A program made the translations under genes and the position numbers. Positions 51,443 to 59,656 of a stretch of 64,000 nucleotides of DNA are shown one piece after another (positions within the stretch are counted from its first letter, which is position 1; every line of letters starts with the position of its first letter). The notes beneath the pieces are model-generated. The model did not search any database. It was not told where the DNA came from and was given only the letters and a program-made list of their open reading frames with translations. The stretch spans positions 62,001 to 126,000 of the forward strand of contig CAKTZR010000001.1 of NCBI GenBank assembly GCA_934636105.1, given 5' to 3'. Origin of the DNA: an uncultured Clostridia bacterium. Its GTDB lineage: Bacteria > Bacillota > Clostridia > Christensenellales > Aristaeellaceae.

Positions 51443-52643
51443 GCTGGAACTGACGGTTTCCCAGCTCAACGAATATGTGCACAGAATGCTCCAAATGGAT
51501 CCCATGCTGCGTGCGATTGAGTTGAAGGGTGAAATCAGCAATCTGAAATTTCATCAGTCCGGCGCGCTGTTTTTTACGATGAAGGACGAGAACGCCGCGA
51601 TTTCCTGCGTGATGTATGCAAGCGACGTGGACGGTTTGCAGGCCATGCCGTTTGAGGGGATGCGCGCCGTGGCCGACGGAAGCGTGGCGCTCTATGCGCG
51701 CGGCGGGCAATATCAGTTTGTCGTTAAGCAGATGCACGCGCAGGGCGTGGGCGTGCTTTATGAGCGGCTGCAAAGGCTCAAGGAGAAATTGGGGCGCGAG
51801 GGCTTGTTTGAGCCGGAGCGAAAGCGCGCCCTTCCGCCGTATCCCGATACCATCGGCGTGGTGTCTTCCCCGACAGGCGCGGTGATTCATGATATTTTGA
51901 ATGTATCGCTGCGGCGCAGCCCGGATGCGCACATTCTGCTCTGCCCGGTTCGGGTGCAGGGAATCGGCGCGGACGAGGAGGTTTCATCGGCAATCCGAAT
52001 GCTGGAAAAGCTGGATCACGTCAGCGTCATCATCGTGGCGCGCGGCGGCGGCTCGATGGAAGATTTATGGACATTCAATGAAGAAAGCGTCGTCCGCGCG
52101 GTGGCGATGTGCAGCAAGCCGATTGTCTCCGCTGTCGGGCATGAAACCGACGTGACGCTTTGCGATTTGGCAGCGGATCTGCGCGCGCCGACGCCGTCCG
52201 CGGCGGCTGAATGCGTTGTTCCGATTCGGGATGATGTGTTGGCTTCGATTGAAACGATGCGTCGAAGCATTCGGGAGAGCATGGAGGACATGCTCGAAGA
52301 TAAGCAAAACGGTTTGAAGCTGGCGCAGACGCGGCTGAATGCAAACCGCCCCGAACTTCAGATTAAGCGGCAGGCGGAACAGCTGGAGCAGCGGACAAAG
52401 CTGTTGATGCAGGCTATGTTCAACAGCATGCAGAAACGCCAAAATGCGCTGGATGCGCAAACGGCGGCGCTGGAACTGCTCAGCCCGTATGCCGCGCTCA
52501 AGCGGGGTTACGCTATCGTGCAGAGAAAGGGACAGACGATTGCGGAAGCGGCACAGCTGCACGCGGGTGACGTGATATCCATTCGGCTTGCGGACGGCGT
52601 GGTTTCCGCAAGCGTGCTGGATGAGGAGGAAGGTCATGGCTAG
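51432..52643 (+). CDS. xseA: Exodeoxyribonuclease VII large subunit
   Basis: A 403-residue protein with an N-terminal OB domain (TVSQLNEYVHRMLQMDPMLRAIELKGEISNL), the catalytic core (GVVSSPTGAVIHDILNV; VIIVARGGGSMEDLWTFNEE; GHETDVTLCDLAADLRAPTPSAAAE) and a coiled-coil tail. With XseB it degrades single-stranded DNA. ATG at 51432 is within the end of folD. It overlaps xseB by 8 nt. Confidence 0.96.
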   Translation: MAAKLELTVSQLNEYVHRMLQMDPMLRAIELKGEISNLKFHQSGALFFTMKDENAAISCVMYASDVDGLQAMPFEGMRAVADGSVALYARGGQYQFVVKQMHAQGVGVLYERLQRLKEKLGREGLFEPERKRALPPYPDTIGVVSSPTGAVIHDILNVSLRRSPDAHILLCPVRVQGIGADEEVSSAIRMLEKLDHVSVIIVARGGGSMEDLWTFNEESVVRAVAMCSKPIVSAVGHETDVTLCDLAADLRAPTPSAAAECVVPIRDDVLASIETMRRSIRESMEDMLEDKQNGLKLAQTRLNANRPELQIKRQAEQLEQRTKLLMQAMFNSMQKRQNALDAQTAALELLSPYAALKRGYAIVQRKGQTIAEAAQLHAGDVISIRLADGVVSASVLDEEEGHG

Positions 52644-52869
52644 AAAACAGACGTTTGAAGCGGGCGTGGGCGAGCTTGAGACGCTGACCGAGCGCCTTGC
52701 GCAGGGCGACATGACGCTGGATGAGACGATGAAAACCTACGAAAAGGGCATGGCGCTTGCCGCGCAGCTCAAGCAGCAGCTGGCGGATTGCCGGAAACGC
52801 ATTGAACAAATCGACTTGGACACGGCGGAAATCACGCCGTTTGAGGAGAAAAATCATGGATTATCGTGA
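52636..52869 (+). CDS. xseB: Exodeoxyribonuclease VII small subunit
   Basis: A 77-residue helical protein: TFEAGVGELETLTERLAQGDMTLDETMKTYEKGMALA is a clear XseB match. It binds the XseA coiled coil. GAGGAGGAAGG lies just before the ATG. It overlaps ispA by 14 nt. Confidence 0.94.
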   Translation: MARKQTFEAGVGELETLTERLAQGDMTLDETMKTYEKGMALAAQLKQQLADCRKRIEQIDLDTAEITPFEEKNHGLS

Positions 52870-53767
52870 GCAGTATCAGCGCTATGTTGCGATGATTGAA
52901 GAAACGATTGAGCAGATTTTGCCGCAGACCGATGAAGACTGTCCGGAAGGCATGCAGATTCCCAAGCGTTTGTGCGAAGCGATGCGTTACAGCCTGCTGG
53001 CGGGCGGCAAGCGCGTGCGCCCGGTGCTGCTGCTGGCGACTTGCGATATGCTGGGCGGCGATGTGGAGCAGGCGCGCGTGCCCGCAGCGGCGCTGGAAAT
53101 GATTCATACCTATTCGCTGATTCACGACGATCTGCCCGGCATGGATAATGACGATTATCGCCGGGGAAGACTGACAAATCACAAAGTTTTTGGCGAAGGT
53201 TTTGCGATTTTGGCCGGAGACGGATTGCTTAATTATGCGTATGAGTGTATACTAAAGAATGCGCTGACGCATGGCGCGAATTTGGAAGGGCATATTCGTG
53301 CGGCGCAGGAGATTGCGCGGCGCGCGGGTGTGGGCGGTATGGTGGCCGGGCAGAGTATCGACCTGCTCAGCGAGCATCATGAGCCGAACGAGACGACGCT
53401 GCATTACATCCACATGCACAAGACGGCGGATTTGCTGACCGCGCCGCTGCTGGCTGCGGCTTATATCGCGGGCGCGGATGAAAAAGCGATTTCCGCTTTG
53501 ACGACGTTCGGCGCATGCGTCGGGCTGGCGTTCCAGATCGATGACGATCTGCTGGATGTGCTTGGCGACGCGAAGAATTTGGGCAAGCAGACCGGCATGG
53601 ACGAGCAGCGCGGCAAGATGACGTGGCCTTCGCTGGTCGGCGTGGAAGCGGCGCAGCGGAAGTCGCGCGAACTGTGGGCGCAGGCGGAGAACGCGCTTTC
53701 CGGCTTTGGAGAGTCGGCGTGGTTCCTGCGTGCATTTGCTGAGGCGCTGGCCAAGAGAAAAAAGTAA
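52856..53767 (+). CDS. ispA: Polyprenyl (farnesyl) diphosphate synthase
   Basis: A 303-residue prenyltransferase with both aspartate-rich motifs: IHDDLPGMDNDD (first, about residue 86) and FQIDDDLLD (second, about 225), and AGGKRVRP at the IPP site. Residues before the first motif (EMIHTYSLIHDDLP) are typical of farnesyl diphosphate synthase. It provides prenyl diphosphate for undecaprenyl and other isoprenoids, using precursors from dxs downstream. GAGGAG lies upstream of ATG 52856. Confidence 0.94.
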   Translation: MDYREQYQRYVAMIEETIEQILPQTDEDCPEGMQIPKRLCEAMRYSLLAGGKRVRPVLLLATCDMLGGDVEQARVPAAALEMIHTYSLIHDDLPGMDNDDYRRGRLTNHKVFGEGFAILAGDGLLNYAYECILKNALTHGANLEGHIRAAQEIARRAGVGGMVAGQSIDLLSEHHEPNETTLHYIHMHKTADLLTAPLLAAAYIAGADEKAISALTTFGACVGLAFQIDDDLLDVLGDAKNLGKQTGMDEQRGKMTWPSLVGVEAAQRKSRELWAQAENALSGFGESAWFLRAFAEALAKRKK

Positions 53768-53786
53768 GAAACAGGGGGAGCCAACT

Positions 53787-54236
53787 GTGTGGGCTATTTT
53801 ACTGGAGATCATCAACAACCGCGTCATTCAGGCGGCGGCGCTGGCGTGGGCCATTGCGCAGGCCATCAAAGTGCTTTTGACGCTTGCTATCAGCAGAAGG
53901 TTTGACCACACGCGGGTGCTTGGTTCCGGCGGTATGCCCTCCTCGCATTCGTCGATGGCCTGCGCGATGCTGATGGTGATCGGCTTTCACGAGGGCTTCT
54001 CCTCATCTGCCTTTGCGCTGGCTTTCTGCTTTGCGGGCGTGACGATGTATGACGCGGCGGGCGTTCGCCGCTCGACGGGCCGAAACGCGGCGGTGATTAA
54101 CCATATCGTAGAAGGGCTTTCCGGCAAGGGCTTCAATTTTGATGACGAGCACCTCAAGGAACTGGTCGGCCATACGCCTATTCAGGTGCTGGCCGGCGCG
54201 CTGCTGGGCATTCTCGTCGGCGTTTTGATGGCATAA
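53787..54236 (+). CDS. Divergent PAP2 family protein (YuiD/DUF212)
   Basis: A 149-residue membrane protein: RVLGSGGMPSSHSSMACAML and VTMYDAAGVRRSTGRNA match the DUF212/divergent PAP2 motifs, which resemble the PSGH motif of lipid phosphatases. Hydrolysis of a polyprenyl or phospholipid phosphate is likely; next to ispA, a prenyl phosphate substrate is attractive. GTG 53787 has GGGGGAG 6 nt upstream. Last gene before the OLE RNA unit. Confidence 0.93.
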   Translation: MWAILLEIINNRVIQAAALAWAIAQAIKVLLTLAISRRFDHTRVLGSGGMPSSHSSMACAMLMVIGFHEGFSSSAFALAFCFAGVTMYDAAGVRRSTGRNAAVINHIVEGLSGKGFNFDDEHLKELVGHTPIQVLAGALLGILVGVLMA

Positions 54237-54262
54237 AGAAGTTGACTCCTGTTTTCTTGAGA

Positions 54263-54291
54263 TTGAAAAAGAAACGAAACTGTGCTATAAT
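54263..54291 (+). promoter_or_regulatory. Sigma-A promoter of the OLE RNA
   Basis: TTGAAA (54263-54268) and TATAAT (54286-54291) are separated by 17 nt, and TGC before the -10 makes it extended. Transcription should start at about 54298, exactly at the 5' strand of the closing helix. Confidence 0.88.
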
Positions 54292-54297
54292 AAAAAT

Positions 54298-54870
54298 CAG
54301 GTGGTGCAGTATTCTAGTCAGCAAAGTTCTCTCTGAAGACGGGGCTAAAAATCCGTTAAAGGGCATATCGATGAAGTTTCTGGCGCTGGCTGCTGACGCC
54401 CAGTCGGGGGTTGGCGCTGGGAGTAAGAACTATGGGCGGCCGTCAATGGCATGGCGGAGCTCGACCCATTTTTCGTGGAGGCATGACGGCTTTGCGTCAT
54501 GAAAACCTGCATGGTGGTACAAAAGCTGCCTGCAGTGTAGCCTGCCTTGAGCGGCTGTGGTGGATCATGGAACAACGCACGGTGACCAAAGGCTCACGGA
54601 AGCCGCCGCGATCGCTGTGTGAAACCACGACTGCAAAAGAGGCTAGGAAAGAACCGAGGCTGCCGAGGAAAGCTCCTAGACTGTCGATCAGGATATGACA
54701 GAGATTACAGTGTGGTCTCAGTGGTAATTCGGTCCCGCGCACGGAAACGACGCGGCGCACGCTTTAAAGGGAAACCGCTTCTATGGCGACAGGAAGTAAC
54801 GGGCGGGGAAATCCTACCGAACCTAAGCCGCAAGGTCTATTTGTTGTATCACCACCTTTCTTTTGCAGAT
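54298..54870 (+). ncRNA. ole: OLE RNA (ornate large structured RNA)
   Basis: About 570 nt without a credible reading frame, bounded by a promoter and a terminator. The 5' AGGTGGTG (54299-54306) is the exact reverse complement of CACCACCT (54850-54857), so the ends close in an 8-bp helix. Internal hairpins are visible, for example ATGACG/CGTCAT at 54483-54500, and there are many purine-rich GAAA-type loops. It lies between the ispA/YuiD block and a membrane protein of OapA size, followed by dxs. Published OLE RNAs are about 600 nt, occur in this isoprenoid/xse/nusB neighbourhood of Firmicutes and directly precede the gene for OapA. RNase P RNA and tmRNA are excluded by the wrong motif order and missing tag frame. 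Identification rests on context and architecture, not a covariance search. Confidence 0.9.
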
Positions 54871-54871
54871 C

Positions 54872-54897
54872 AGCCCACGGTTTTCGTGGGCTTTTTT
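54872..54897 (+). terminator. Intrinsic terminator of the OLE RNA
   Basis: AGCCCACG (54872-54879) pairs with CGTGGGCT (54885-54892), followed by a T run. It lies before oapA, so oapA is probably reached by read-through. Confidence 0.9.
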
Positions 54898-54922
54898 CAA
54901 ATTTTTGATGGAGTGAAACCTT

Positions 54923-55492
54923 GTGAGTAAAAAGGAAAAGACGAAACAGGAAAAACGACAATGGGTGATGACGGTTGTTATTCTGTCTTTTGCACTTTCC
55001 GTTGTCATGTCCGTTCTGACGAGCCTGTTTGTGGATTCGGCCGGGTTGCTGGTCGCGCTGCTGGTGCTGATTGTGCTGATTTCCATCGGTGTGATTACCG
55101 ACGTCATCGGCACGGCGGTCACATCGGCGGACGAACAGCCGTTTATTGCGATGGCTTCCAAGAGAATTTGGGGCGCAAAGCAGGCACTTCAGCTGATTCG
55201 TAAAGCGGAACGCGTTTCGAGCCTGCTCAACGACGTTGTGGGCGATATCGTCGGCGTTGTCAGCGGCTCGGCCGGTTCGGTCATTGCGCTGCATCTGGCG
55301 TCGATGGGGCTGCCAACGGCGGTGGCTTCCGTATTGATTGCAGCGTTTACGTCGTCCTTTATGATCGGCGGCAAGGCTGCAGGCAAATCTGTCGCGATTG
55401 AAAACAGCGCGTCGATCGTTCTTTTTGTCGGCAAGGTGATGGCTTTGTTTGAAACGAAAAAGCCGAAACGAAAGAAAAAGAAGAAAAACTAA
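54923..55492 (+). CDS. oapA: OLE-associated membrane protein OapA
   Basis: A 189-residue protein, close to the 21 kDa of Bacillus halodurans OapA. It has a basic N-terminus, membrane segments at about residues 15-60 (MTVVILSFALSVVMSVLTSLFV and VALLVLIVLISIGVITDVIG), two further hydrophobic segments (about 105-150) and a very basic Lys/Arg-rich tail (KKPKRKKKKKN), suited to RNA contact. The conserved-looking stretch TDVIGTAVTSADEQPF resembles part of CNNM/DUF21 membrane domains. OapA binds OLE RNA and brings it to the membrane. GTG start with GGAG 9 nt upstream. Its position just after the RNA gene is the decisive evidence. Confidence 0.88.
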   Translation: MSKKEKTKQEKRQWVMTVVILSFALSVVMSVLTSLFVDSAGLLVALLVLIVLISIGVITDVIGTAVTSADEQPFIAMASKRIWGAKQALQLIRKAERVSSLLNDVVGDIVGVVSGSAGSVIALHLASMGLPTAVASVLIAAFTSSFMIGGKAAGKSVAIENSASIVLFVGKVMALFETKKPKRKKKKKN

Positions 55493-55507
55493 GGGGAGGT
55501 GCGGTCG

Positions 55508-57403
55508 ATGGCGATTCTGCCTGAAATTAACGGGCCGCAGGACGTCAAGCGGCTGGATGCAAAGCAACTGGACGAACTGGCCGCTGAGCTGCGTCAAACG
55601 ATTATCGATACGGTTTCGCGGCAGGGCGGTCATTTGGCGTCGAATCTGGGCGATGTGGAGCTGACGATTGCGCTGCACAGGGCGTTCAACAGCCCGACGG
55701 ATAAGCTGGTTTTTGACGTCGGCCATCAAATCTATGCGCATAAGCTGCTGACGGGCAGGCAGGAGCAATTTAAAACCCTGCGATCCTATCACGGCCTGAG
55801 CGGCTTTCCGTGCCACGCGGAAAGTGAACACGATTTATTTGACACGGGGCATTCGTCCACATCCATTTCGATGGCGCTCGGTTTGGCACGCGCCAGAGAC
55901 CTGAATCATGAGGATTATCATGTGGTGGCGATCGTTGGCGACGGCGCGCTGACGGGCGGCATGTGCTATGAAGCGATGAACGACGCGGGCAACGGGCATA
56001 CGCGCCTGATCGTTGTGCTTAATGACAACGAAATGTCCATCTCAAAAAACGTGGGCGCGCTGTCGGAATATTTCAAGCATCTTCGCGCAAGCGCATCGTG
56101 GTATGGCAGCAAAAAGCGCATCCGCAATAAGCTGACGCATATTCCGCTGATCGGCAAGCCGCTGGCGCATGTGATTGAAAACGCGAAAAACATGGTCAAA
56201 TCCGTGACGACGGGCGGCGAGATGTTTGAAGCGCTGGGCTTCCGCTATCTCGGCCCGTTCGACGGCCATAATATTGAAGAAATGACCCATGTGTTTGAAG
56301 AAGCGAAGAAAGTTCAGGATACGCCGCTGCTGATTCACGTGATTACCCAGAAGGGACACGGCTATGATCTGGCCGAGCGGCAGCCGGAAAAATTCCACGG
56401 CGTTGCACCGTTCCGTGTGGAAAACGGCATGAAGCGCAGCCAGAGCAGCAAGGAGAGCGCCGCGCAGGCCGCAGGCAAAGAATTGGTGAGCATGGCGGCG
56501 GAGGACGCACGCGTGGTGGCCGTGACGGCGGCCATGGCAGGCGGCACGGGGCTTTCGGAATTTTCGAAATATTATCCCAGCCGATTCTTTGATGTGGGCA
56601 TTGCCGAACAGCATGCCGTGAGCATGGCGGCGGGCATGGCGCGGGGCGGCTATCGGCCGTATTTTGCGGTCTATTCCACGTTTTTACAGCGCGCTTATGA
56701 TCAAATCGTGCATGACGTTTGCCTGCAGAACCTGCCGGTGTGCATTCTGTCGGATCATGTGGGGCTGGTTGGCGACGACGGCAAGACGCATCACGGCGTG
56801 CTCAGCGTACCGATGCTGATGAGCATTCCAAACCTGACGCTGCTTGCGCCGAGAGATACGCAGCAAATCCGTCAGGCGGTGCGCGCAACGCTCAAGCTGG
56901 ATGGGCCATGCGTCGTGCAGTATCCCAAGGACGGCATTGAACCTTATGCGCAGAACGTGACGGGCGAAGCGTTTGCCGTCGGGAAATGGCAGACGCTCAT
57001 CCCCGGCGGGCAGGACGCGGTCATTCTGGCTTACGGCAGAATGACGCAGAGCGCCATCAAGGCTTCCGAATTGCTGGCCAAGCGCGGGCTGTCGATCGGC
57101 GTGATCGACTGCTGCTCGCTTAAACCGATGGACATGGACAGCCTGCGCGCGCTGTTTAAGCGAAAAGCAAGAATCATCACGATCGAGGAAGGCGAAATGA
57201 TCGGCGGCTTCGGTTCGGAAATTGCGCGCGTGTGCGTGGAGGAACAGGCGGATGCGCCGATTCAGATTATTGGGCTTGAAAATCGGTTCATTACGCATGG
57301 TTCCGTGCCGGAATTGCTGCGTGAATGCGGCCTGATGCCGGATCAGCTGGCAGATCGAATTGAAAAAATCGTGAGAGACAAGGAGAACAAGCATGTCGGA
57401 TAA
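55508..57403 (+). CDS. dxs: 1-deoxy-D-xylulose-5-phosphate synthase
   Basis: A 631-residue TPP enzyme: GHLASNLGDVELTIALH, VFDVGHQIYAHKLLTGR, the TPP motif GDGALTGGMCYEAMND (about residue 146), DVGIAEQHAVSMAAGMARGG with the catalytic Glu, and DGKTHHG with the substrate-binding Asp and His. It makes DXP from pyruvate and glyceraldehyde 3-phosphate, the entry to the MEP isoprenoid pathway. ATG 55508 has AGGGGAGG 9 nt upstream; GTG 55499 abuts that site. It overlaps tlyA by 11 nt. Confidence 0.96.
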   Translation: MAILPEINGPQDVKRLDAKQLDELAAELRQTIIDTVSRQGGHLASNLGDVELTIALHRAFNSPTDKLVFDVGHQIYAHKLLTGRQEQFKTLRSYHGLSGFPCHAESEHDLFDTGHSSTSISMALGLARARDLNHEDYHVVAIVGDGALTGGMCYEAMNDAGNGHTRLIVVLNDNEMSISKNVGALSEYFKHLRASASWYGSKKRIRNKLTHIPLIGKPLAHVIENAKNMVKSVTTGGEMFEALGFRYLGPFDGHNIEEMTHVFEEAKKVQDTPLLIHVITQKGHGYDLAERQPEKFHGVAPFRVENGMKRSQSSKESAAQAAGKELVSMAAEDARVVAVTAAMAGGTGLSEFSKYYPSRFFDVGIAEQHAVSMAAGMARGGYRPYFAVYSTFLQRAYDQIVHDVCLQNLPVCILSDHVGLVGDDGKTHHGVLSVPMLMSIPNLTLLAPRDTQQIRQAVRATLKLDGPCVVQYPKDGIEPYAQNVTGEAFAVGKWQTLIPGGQDAVILAYGRMTQSAIKASELLAKRGLSIGVIDCCSLKPMDMDSLRALFKRKARIITIEEGEMIGGFGSEIARVCVEEQADAPIQIIGLENRFITHGSVPELLRECGLMPDQLADRIEKIVRDKENKHVG

Positions 57404-58211
57404 AAAACGCGTTGACGTTGCGCTGGTGGAGCGCGGGCTGGCGCAGAGCCGGGAAAAGGCGCAGGCGCTGGTGATGTCCGGCGTGGTTTATATCGGCGAA
57501 AACAAGGTGGACAAGGCTTCCGCGCAGGTCACGTCGGAAGATGAACTGATTGTGCGGCAGACGGGCACAGGCTATGTGAGCCGCGGCGCGTTGAAGCTGG
57601 AAAAGGGACTGGCGGTGTTCGGCGTTCAGGCAAAGGATCGCGTGGCGATGGATTTGGGCGCATCCACGGGTGGATTTACGGATGTGTTGCTGCAAAACGG
57701 CGCGGCGCATGTGTACGCCATCGACGTGGGTTATGGCCAGCTGGATTGGAAACTGCGCAACGATCCGCGTGTCACCGTGATGGAGCGCACCAATGCGCGC
57801 TATTTGACGGCGGACGACCTGTCGCTACACCCGACGCTGGGCGTGATGGATGTGTCGTTCATCTCGATCACCAAGATTCTCCCCGCAGCGGCGGCCATCA
57901 TGGGCGAAGACGGCGAGTTTATTTCGCTGATTAAGCCGCAGTTTGAAGCGGGGCGCGACCGCGTCGGTAAAAAAGGCGTTGTTCGCGATGCGCAGGTGCA
58001 TCTGGATGTGGTGAAGGAAATCCTGCATTTTATCGACACGGATATGGGCTGGACGGCGCAGAGTCTTTCGTTTTCGCCGATCAAGGGGCCGGAAGGCAAC
58101 ATTGAGTTTCTGGTGCACATTCTGCCCAAGAGCCGCGCGACGCACAGTGTGACCGAGCAGGAGGCCGCCGAAATTGTGCGGCAGGCGCACGAATCGCTGG
58201 GCAACGCTTGA
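57393..58211 (+). CDS. tlyA: TlyA family rRNA methyltransferase
   Basis: A 272-residue protein with an N-terminal S4 RNA-binding domain (RVDVALVERGLAQSREKAQALVMSGVV) and an FtsJ-like methyltransferase fold with MDLGASTGGFTDVLL (SAM binding, about residue 86) and the K-D-K-E-type catalytic residues (for example the Lys in LIKPQFEAGRD). TlyA 2'-O-methylates 16S and 23S rRNA cytidines in mycobacteria; Firmicute members (YqxC) are less studied. ATG lies in the end of dxs. Confidence 0.93.
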   Translation: MSDKKRVDVALVERGLAQSREKAQALVMSGVVYIGENKVDKASAQVTSEDELIVRQTGTGYVSRGALKLEKGLAVFGVQAKDRVAMDLGASTGGFTDVLLQNGAAHVYAIDVGYGQLDWKLRNDPRVTVMERTNARYLTADDLSLHPTLGVMDVSFISITKILPAAAAIMGEDGEFISLIKPQFEAGRDRVGKKGVVRDAQVHLDVVKEILHFIDTDMGWTAQSLSFSPIKGPEGNIEFLVHILPKSRATHSVTEQEAAEIVRQAHESLGNA

Positions 58212-58240
58212 TTGCAGAAACCGAAGGAGGCTGTCGGCGT

Positions 58241-59125
58241 ATGATTCACAACGCAATGTTTTATCTGAACCAGAATAAGCCATCGGTTTATGACACGGCG
58301 AGGGTCTGCGCCGAGCTTTGCCGTGCGCGGGGCATTGAACCGATTTTCTTTGAGGATGACCGGGAAGAACTGACCCGAAATCTGGGCGGTGAAGCTGAAA
58401 ACGCGCGCTATCTGCCAGAACCGGATGCGCAGACGGTCGATATGCTTTTTGTATTCGGCGGCGACGGCACCGTGCTTCGCGCGCTGGACATGTATGTGGA
58501 CAGGGATATCCCGATTCTGGGCATTAACCTCGGTCGGCTGGGCTTTTTGCTGGAAACGCAGACGCAGGAGCTGCCGGAAGCGCTGGATATGCTGGTGCGC
58601 GGCGAATATGCCATCGAGCGGCGGATGATGCTGCAGGCTCAGGGACTGTGCAACGGCAAGCCCGTTTCCGCTTATGCGACCAACGAAATCAGCATTTCGC
58701 GCGGCTTGTCCCAGCGGATGATCGCGCTGGATGCGCTTGTCGGCGGCACGCTGGTGGATCATTATATCGCAGACGGCGTGGTGCTGGCCAGCCCGACCGG
58801 ATCGACGGCTTATTCGCTTTCGGCGGGCGGCCCGATTGTCAGCCCGGATGTGCCGTGTTTTGTGCTCAACCCGATTTGTCCGCATTCGCTGCAATCGCGG
58901 CCCATCGTGCTTTCGGCGGCGGAGCAGGTGACGCTGCTGCTGAATATGAAGGAAATGCGGGACGGGATTCAGCTTTCCATCGACGGTCAGGCGGTCAGCC
59001 GCATGCGCAACGGCGAACGGCTGACCGTAACCCGCTCGGCGCACGACGCGCAGCTCGTGCGATTCCCCAGAGAACGCAACTTTTTCTCGCTGCTGAAAGA
59101 TAAGCTCTCCCAATGGAGCTTGTAA
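58241..59125 (+). CDS. nadK: NAD kinase
   Basis: A 294-residue kinase with FVFGGDGTVLRAL (the GGDG motif, about residue 70), INLGRLGFLLE, YATNEISISRG and SPTGSTAYSLSAGGPIVSP. It makes NADP. ATG 58241 follows GAAGGAGG; the TTG at 58208 overlaps tlyA and lacks a site. It is normally found between tlyA and argR in clostridia, as here. Confidence 0.96.
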   Translation: MIHNAMFYLNQNKPSVYDTARVCAELCRARGIEPIFFEDDREELTRNLGGEAENARYLPEPDAQTVDMLFVFGGDGTVLRALDMYVDRDIPILGINLGRLGFLLETQTQELPEALDMLVRGEYAIERRMMLQAQGLCNGKPVSAYATNEISISRGLSQRMIALDALVGGTLVDHYIADGVVLASPTGSTAYSLSAGGPIVSPDVPCFVLNPICPHSLQSRPIVLSAAEQVTLLLNMKEMRDGIQLSIDGQAVSRMRNGERLTVTRSAHDAQLVRFPRERNFFSLLKDKLSQWSL

Positions 59126-59191
59126 AAAAGAGCAGAACATGAACCGATTCTGAAGGATGGACAGGAAATAATCAGTTCAAGGAGGACGTTT

Positions 59192-59641
59192 ATGAAGGCA
59201 AAACGGCAGGCTTTGATCCGCGAGATTGTGGAAAGCCAAAGCATTCAGACGCAGGAGGAGCTTGCCGAAGCCCTGCGTGCGCACGGCATGGTGGTGACGC
59301 AGGCGACTGTTTCGCGCGACATCAAGGAAATGCACCTGCTTAAGGTGCTGGCCGAGGATGGAAGCTATCGTTATGCGACGATCGACAAAAACGATCAGGG
59401 CGTGGGCGACAGACTGATCCGCATGCTCTCCGATTCGGTGGTGGATATCAATTCTGCCAACAATCTGGTTGTCATCAAGACGCTTTCCGGCAGCGCGCAT
59501 GTCGCGGCGGAAGCTGTGGACAGCCTTCGCTGGCCGGAGGTGCTCGGCACGATTGCGGGCGACAACACGATTCTGGTGATTGTGCGATCCAACGAAGAAG
59601 TGGAAGCGGTCATTCGCCGGTTCAAGAACATCGTCAAGTAA
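59192..59641 (+). CDS. argR: Arginine repressor ArgR/AhrC
   Basis: A 149-residue regulator: N-terminal winged helix (ELAEALRAHGMVVTQATVSRDIKEM) and C-terminal oligomerisation/arginine-binding domain (GSAHVAAEAVDSLRWPEVLGTIAGDNTILVI with the arginine-contacting GDNT region). AAGGAGG precedes the ATG. No arginine genes are present in this window. Confidence 0.96.
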   Translation: MKAKRQALIREIVESQSIQTQEELAEALRAHGMVVTQATVSRDIKEMHLLKVLAEDGSYRYATIDKNDQGVGDRLIRMLSDSVVDINSANNLVVIKTLSGSAHVAAEAVDSLRWPEVLGTIAGDNTILVIVRSNEEVEAVIRRFKNIVK

Positions 59642-59656
59642 GAGGGGGAAATTGCG

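Noticed and set aside
54299..54870. RNase P RNA or tmRNA as the identity of the large noncoding RNA
   Set aside because: A GAGGAAAG-like string and an ACAGAGA string occur, but the first is about 360 nt into the RNA instead of near the 5' end, and the helix P4 arrangement is absent. There is no tRNA-Ala-like end pairing or tag frame as in tmRNA. Context fits OLE RNA.
54411..54930. Reading frames of 86-103 codons inside the OLE region
   Set aside because: They overlap each other, lack ribosome sites and family features, and fall within a region bounded by a promoter and terminator with paired ends.
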